Below, in pieces: positions 56,402 through 64,000 of a stretch of 64,000 bases of DNA. The translations under genes and the position numbers were made by a program. Each line of letters starts with the position of its first letter. The first letter of the stretch is position 1. The stretch lies in contig CM042011.1 of assembly GCA_023525715.1 (NCBI GenBank), forward strand, positions 5,106,066 through 5,170,065. Direction: 5' to 3'. This DNA is from Cichorium intybus. Taxonomy: Eukaryota > Streptophyta > Magnoliopsida > Asterales > Asteraceae. The notes under the pieces are model-generated. The model ran no database searches, was not told the origin of the DNA, and saw only the letters and a program-made list of their open reading frames with translations.

Positions 56402-58091
56402 TGTAACGTCCCAATTTTCGTAATAAAATTTTCATTTTTAAAAGCGATTTATATACATAAAAAAGTTTGCCAACTAAAACCATTCAAATTAAAACTTAGT
56501 ATTTAAACATATAAAACGCATTTGTCAAAACATTTACAAACATCACCCAGTGGAAGACTTTAATCGTTGAAATCCTCAGATGTGGTACAGTCGCGTCGTG
56601 CTCCAAGCTCAAGCCAGTAGTTACCTGAAAAACATTTAGGGTAAAAGGGTAAGCACAAAGCTTAGTGAGTTCCCTAAAAATACCACACGATCCATCACAT
56701 AAACATCGTCATCGGCTATCGGGCTTGCCCTGATCCGCCGGCAATCATCGTCATCGGCTTTCGCCGGCAAACATCGTCATCGGCTTGCGCCAACAAACAT
56801 CGTTATCGGCTCTCAAGCCGACAAACATCGTCATCGGCTCTCAAGTCGGCACTATCGGCTCACAGTCCGACGGCCTTCGACTTTCGTCGGCAAACACATA
56901 AAGCACAAATAATCACATTATTACATGCGAGTGCCCTCAGATCCCAACAATATGCATGTGATATCACCCATAGTATAGTGAGAATACTCACCTGATTAGC
57001 AACCACACACTAGACAACACCCCATGCGAGTGCCCTCAGATCCCAACAATATGCACTTCCGAACAAGGATAAATCTCACTTAGAACTTCCTAAATCCTAA
57101 ACAGGATAAAGCTATAAGACCGGCATCCAAAAACCCTCAAGTTTGACCAAATATCAAACTGGTCAAAAAGTCAACACTCAACGGTCAAAGTCAACAGACA
57201 AAGTTAGCACCGGTAACTCCCCTGTTCAGCCCAAATCTCTATTAAGTGCTTAATCCATTAAGCCAGAAGATAAAACTTCCAGGGGTTGTCCCCAACAGTC
57301 CAATAACCCATAAAATTGTGACTTAACCCACCAATCCTTGCTAAACAAGCTCATGGTTACAAATCTAGTTCCAAAAATGAAGATTAACAAACTTGAACTT
57401 CATCCAAAACCATAATAAGATTAGGCTAAGGTTTTTCTCATGGATTCAGAAGCTAAATGAAGAAGAACTCATCCCTTAGTTCCTAAATCCCACCTTATTC
57501 CAAGAAATGGAGCCATCATCGTCTCATGAAGTTCTTACAAGCATCATAACACCAATTTCACCCAAGATACACAATGATATAGAGATTAGAACACTTACAA
57601 GTGTCCTAAAACCGAGAGCAAATATGATTTCCTTCACCAAGAAACATTCCTAGCACTCTTGCCCCTTCTTCACTTCCAAACATCCTTCAAAATCCCATAA
57701 TATGAACCAAGAACATAAGAGAAGGCTTGAGAGAGTTTTTATGGTGTTTCCAGAGGTTCTAGAGATAAAATGGCGGACCCCGAATGAGTTGTGGACCTCA
57801 AAATGACTTAAAATCATGAAATAAACAATTTTTCCCACTCAGACACAGTTAGCGCAGTGAACATTAAAGTTAGCGTCGCTAACTTCGAGCCAGGCCAAAA
57901 CTGTGCAGCTTTTCCAGCGACTGAACGCGACGGTTTCGGATCTCGCAGGTTAGCGGCGCTAACTTCCTTTTTTCCATATTTTATCATTTTTGATTTCTTT
58001 TTAAATGTCTTCCACTCGATACCAGGTTCTGGGCTTTACACTTTGGCTCCTTAACACTCGAAACATGACTTTTCGGGATTAGGGTCGTACA
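56402..58091 (+). mobile_element. Solo LTR, 1690 bp, within the copia relic
   Basis: Starts TGTAACGTCCCAATTTTCG and ends GGGATTAGGGTCGTACA, flanked by AGGTC at 56397-56401 and 58092-58096. No internal region or second LTR, so it is a solo LTR of a gypsy-like element. It contains five copies of CATCGTYATCGGCT (56704-56839) and a duplicated GCGAGTGCCCTCAGATCCC block (about 56926 and 57024), plus two near-identical palindromes (57867-57885, 57949-57963). Orientation is taken from the TGTAACGTCCC start and is uncertain. Confidence 0.88.
56700..56895. repeat. Short tandem repeat, CATCGTYATCGGCT core
   Basis: The 14-bp core starts at 56704, 56746, 56772, 56798 and 56826 (spacing 42, 26, 26, 28). 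Spacers contain CGCCGGCAA or CAAGCCGACAA. Confidence 0.85.
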
Positions 58092-58096
58092 AGGTC

Positions 58097-60583
58097 ACTA
58101 AGGGTGCTTATGTGGGTTACAGAAGGGATGTCAGTCATTGTAGCCTGGCTTGAGGAGGTAGCAAGTGGACAAATGGCATAAAGGCCTAATGAGGTATGGT
58201 ATGATTGAGGACTATAGGTAGATGTGGAAGCAAAAGCTATGAGGCAATAAACAATGAGGTTTGAGTCTATATTGGACTCGAGGAATTTATAAATAAGGGA
58301 GTTAAAATGTTTCATGGGAACAAATAGAAAAAAGAATTTGTAAAAACTGACATGACAATAAAGAACAACTTTTTTTGAAGAGAAGTCAAAACAACATAAC
58401 ACTCATGATAATATGCATGAGGAGGATCAGATTTAGAGTTTATGAGAAGTGTAGAGGTAAGGGTAACAAAGACACCTAAATATACAAAGATGAGTGTAGG
58501 ATGGTGGTTTGTTATGTAGCTTGGTGAATGGTATATGTTATTGAATAGAGTTTGATGGTAAGATATATAGAATATGAGTGGCGATATGTAAGGCCTTAAG
58601 CAAATCTATAAGTGGTAAGTGAGATTGGATAAGGAACCTACATATAGGATTATTGATTGTGCATATCATACATTCTTATGTTCTGTTTTGTTCGGATGTT
58701 TTGGGATAAACATAGTGGAACTGAATGTTGTTTGTGTCAAAAAGTTGTTAAAGGTTCGATTTCTTGAACTTACAATCGTGGCCACATTGAAAAGCTTTGA
58801 TTTATTTGTTGAATCGGTTATTGAAAAAGGCGCAAAAGTGTACATTTTTTTAGATATCATCACATTTACGACGTATGGCATAGACATATAAGTAGTGGGA
58901 ATAATTGTAAAAACAATAATAATATTTTAAGCCAATAATACATGTAATCGGTGATGTCCACAAATCCAAATGGACAATACAAAAACTAGAAGCGACAATA
59001 TAATTTGAATGATAAAAGGGTAAATGAACATGTTTGCCAAGTTTGCATACTTGGAAAAAGAGTACTTGTTTTATCTTTTATACAAGAAATCAAATTAGGA
59101 TAAACTAAACCGACGTCGTTGTCAATATGTTTGAGAAGTCGATGCCACGTAGAAGGACTAACTAAGTCAAAAACAGTGGGACGATAATTCTATATAGATG
59201 TAGGGTATATATCACTAAAGCTATCACACAGAACAAGAAGTTGGCATGTTGAGAACTCCTGCACAAAGAAACCAAATTCTTAATTTATCAAGCATCTATT
59301 ATCTCGAGTAGATTGATGTATATAAAGGAAGTTTTTGATAATTTAAGGGTAACAAGGACATTATTATGGAAGAAATGATAATAAGGGGTCGACAAAATGC
59401 TATTTCTCATGTTGGTGACATGAGTTGAAGAGTCTTCACCAACAATGATAGATGGAAAAACTATTTTCATTTAAAATAGAGTATAGATTACCCATATCCG
59501 ACAAGAGGTGTACAATATTTTCGATATCCGTGAACTACCTAGACTTGTTTTGTGAAAGACTTGAGGCATTGCAGTTGGTTGGTCGAAATGTCAACCGATG
59601 TGGGGCTCAAGAGTTAAAGGCAAGAACATTGAGGGCTTAATAGAAAGGGATGGGAAATGGGCTAGGTGACCAGGTGGGTGAAGTTGAGTCAACCAGGCCT
59701 TGCAGGTGGGCCACTTTTAGAAGGTTTAGATTGACGCTATTCGACAACAAGGTTTCGTGCAGTGGGGCGAGGTGACAGCGACTAGAAGATCGGTATCCAA
59801 TTACGACTACGCACCCATGTGTCCAACATCGGTTGGTGGCAACTATTCTCATTGGAAGGTTGTTGAATGACCATTGTTTTTGTGATGATTAGAATTGCAT
59901 TTAGGATTTTAATTACCCCAATTGTTGGAGTTATGATGGTCACTGTTTTTGAGTTTGGGGTGAAGAACCGTAGATGCTGAAGTCATGCCGTACTGAGATA
60001 TATGGGGGTATGGGTGTGGTTGGGATGCATTTCTTCAAGTAATAACATGGAGCATGGAGATCTTTAGCGAATTATGTCGACTATTTGATCGAATTTCCAT
60101 TGAGGCCATTGATCATGTATATCACAAGATTCTTTGTCGGAACCGCTTTATCAGTGTTGGCAAGAAGGTCAGATAGAACTTTGATTTTTTGATAGTACTC
60201 AATGATGGAAGGTCACCAAGTTTAATACTCTGAAAATCGTTGTCAAGTTGCATTGCCCGAGCATCATTGTTGTTGCGATTGAGACTCTCAAGACTTTTCC
60301 AAACATTATTTGTCATCACACTTTTCTTGAAAGTCATTTGAATGAGTCGTTTTCTAATGTTATTGTACATCTGTAACTTTATGAGAGGGTCAAGTTTTAT
60401 CCTTTAGAGGTCACCTTCATTGGAGTATCCCTTTTTAAGATGATCAAGAACGTCGAACCTGATGCAATATGTCTTGAAAGTTTCTCCCTATTGGATTCAT
60501 TAAGATCAAGGGTGAGGGATACATAGCTTTGATGTTTGTAATGTTTAAAGGTGTTTCAATATTGGTGGGTTTTCTCCAGCCAT
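58097..60583 (-). pseudogene. Copia relic, N-terminal half (gag, protease, integrase)
   Basis: Minus strand. It starts at an ATG at 60583 (MAGENPP), then gag words CIRFDVLDHL, WKSLESLNRNNNDARAMQLD (about 60480-60230) and GDLPSLSTIKK; a protease-region stretch SIIVGEDSSTHVTNM and NNVLVTLKLSK (59460-59310); and the end of the integrase region, THLCIFRCLCYPYLYTSHKL and CCFDFSSKKVVLYCHVSFYK (about 58480-58330). It continues after the solo LTR at 56396. Heavily degraded; some stretches (58600-59280, 59480-60100) are unreadable. Confidence 0.78.
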
Positions 60584-61221
60584 TAGCGACAGTAAATAAA
60601 GAGAGCAAGGGTGTAGTATACATTACAAACTAGGGTTTAGGTCGTTGAGGTGTGATCGGTGGGGGTTATGAGTTGCAAGATGAGGGCGAGATCGAGAAAA
60701 GATGGAACGAATAGAGAATGGATACCCTGAAATGAGACATATCTCCCATTAACTATACCGATTCACATTCCATTAGTAACTAGGCACGATGTATAAATAT
60801 GGGTTGGGTACAATGTTATCGAGTTTTGGATTGATAAGTGGCTTGTGAACATATCACTTCAGCTGTAATTTCCTAGGGTCTTTGCTTTAGACCTTCAGAA
60901 ATTGCATGGTGTCTAATCGACTTGATATTAGTGGGTACCCGATTTACTTGCGGAGACTGCCAAGAGGTGGAATCAAACAGGAGCAATGGAACAGATGGTG
61001 AGATTGATTCAACCAATGTCAGTGTCTGATCAAAGGGATTGCCTTGAGTGGTTGTTGGATTGTTCAGGGTTCTGTTTGATTTCTTCTTAAAATATTTCTC
61101 GAATAGTGGCACGCATACCACTAATCGTTTTTTTACTAGATGGACCTACTTTGTTCCAATTAGGTTGAACACTTCGATGTGGCAGGTGACACTTAATTGT
61201 TTCCTACGAGTGCGAATCTTG
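60584..61221. other. Probable leader or LTR remnant of the copia relic
   Basis: No primer site with TGGTATCAGAGC was found. The frame at 60873-61121 (minus) has no recognised domain. Confidence 0.35.
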
Positions 61222-61690
61222 ATGAAAAAGGTATATACTTGGACTTTATTCTTTGTCAATTTTGATAATGTCATGAAGACTGTGAATCATCCGTTTTCTA
61301 TGTGTTAGCAAAATATAATGGGGATGCACGAAAAGAGCAATCGATGTTGAGACCTATGTTTTTACTAGGATGTAGGAGCAGCTTGAGACGATTATTCAAG
61401 ATTGCCTAAACATAAATATAATGATTAATTTCGCACATAAGTCAGATGAAAAAGGTATATACTTGGACTTTATTCTTTGTCAATTTTGATAATGTCATGA
61501 AGACTGTGAATCATCCGTTTTCTATGTGTTAGCAAAATATAACGGGGATGCACGTTTTTACTAGGATGTTTTCTATGTGTTAGCAAAATATAACGGGGAT
61601 GCACGTTTTTACTAGGATGTAGGAGCAGCTTGAGACGATTATTCAAGATTGCCTAAACATAAATATAATGATTAATTTCGCACATAAGTC
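61222..61690. repeat. Tandem duplication (223 bp) with a nested 51-bp duplication
   Basis: Copy 1 is 61222-61444, copy 2 starts at 61445 with the same GATGAAAAAGGTATATACTT. In copy 2 a 51-bp unit occurs twice (61518-61568, 61569-61619) and 27 bases present in copy 1 between GCACG and TTTTTACTAGG are missing. Otherwise the copies are nearly identical, so the duplication is recent. Confidence 0.92.
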
Positions 61691-62529
<839 letters not shown>

Positions 62530-62540
62530 GAAGGTTTTGA

Positions 62541-62561
62541 GGGCCGTGATAATCACGGCCC
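62541..62561. repeat. Perfect palindrome, 10-bp arms
   Basis: GGGCCGTGAT (62541-62550), one base, ATCACGGCCC (62552-62561), 15 bases after an AT microsatellite. Confidence 0.85.

Positions 62562-64000
<1,439 letters not shown>

Noticed and set aside
56700..56895. Regularly spaced repeat resembling a CRISPR array
   Set aside because: Units of 14 bp with uneven, related spacers, inside a plant solo LTR; no cas genes and the wrong domain of life.

Overview
The window is nuclear DNA of a flowering plant, almost certainly a eudicot. Evidence: AT-rich intergenic sequence, plant copia and gypsy LTR retrotransposons, MULE, hAT and PIF/Harbinger DNA transposons, tRNA-type SINEs, and single-copy genes of plant-only families (GRAS, plant mTERF, F-box/kelch of the SKIP11 type). 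Transposon content resembles large asterid genomes, but the sequence does not fix the species. All similarity statements rest on reading motifs by eye.

Left third (1-18200): a three-level nest. A Mutator-like (MULE) transposase pseudogene on the minus strand (18201 to 15917, resuming at 846) is split near its C-terminus by copia element A (847-15916, TSD GTTAC). The 3' LTR of element A is split by copia element B (1565-9222, TSD CAATT). B is complete: two 768-bp LTRs, initiator-Met PBS, purine tract and an open 1343-codon gag-pol. A keeps LTRs, PBS, purine tract, leader and a 248-codon gag, but its pol is reduced to noncoding remnants, so B or a relative could supply enzymes in trans. The leaders of A and B are far more alike than their LTRs or gag genes, and they carry a recurring hairpin with a constant loop.

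Middle (18200-32200): gene-poor. It holds degenerate repeats, a hAT MITE with 8-bp TSD (24739-24934), a 106-bp SINE-like retroposon with 15-bp TSD (25345-25450), and a 4.0-kb solo-LTR-like insertion with TSD AAGGT (25598-29614) beside what looks like a related LTR in opposite orientation.

Genes (32400-39800): an F-box/kelch gene with a 5' UTR intron (CDS 33373-34686, +), an intronless mTERF gene whose core promoter abuts a MITE (36888-35992, -), and the first two exons of an unidentified gene (39762-39034, -) with no visible remainder.

Right half (39800-64000): a 1.1-kb foldback element with perfect 9-bp TSD (42804-43925), a copia pol relic (44455-45690, +), a tRNA-derived SINE (48268-48405, -), a PIF/Harbinger transposase pseudogene (51836-50640, -), and an intact SCARECROW-LIKE 23-type GRAS gene (52429-53790, +). 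A long copia relic (60583 to 54790, -) follows, split by a 1690-bp solo LTR with TSD AGGTC (56402-58091), then a nested tandem duplication and two long AT microsatellites. Only three genes look like intact host genes (F-box/kelch, mTERF, GRAS). They show no shared pathway; the rest is layered transposon history.
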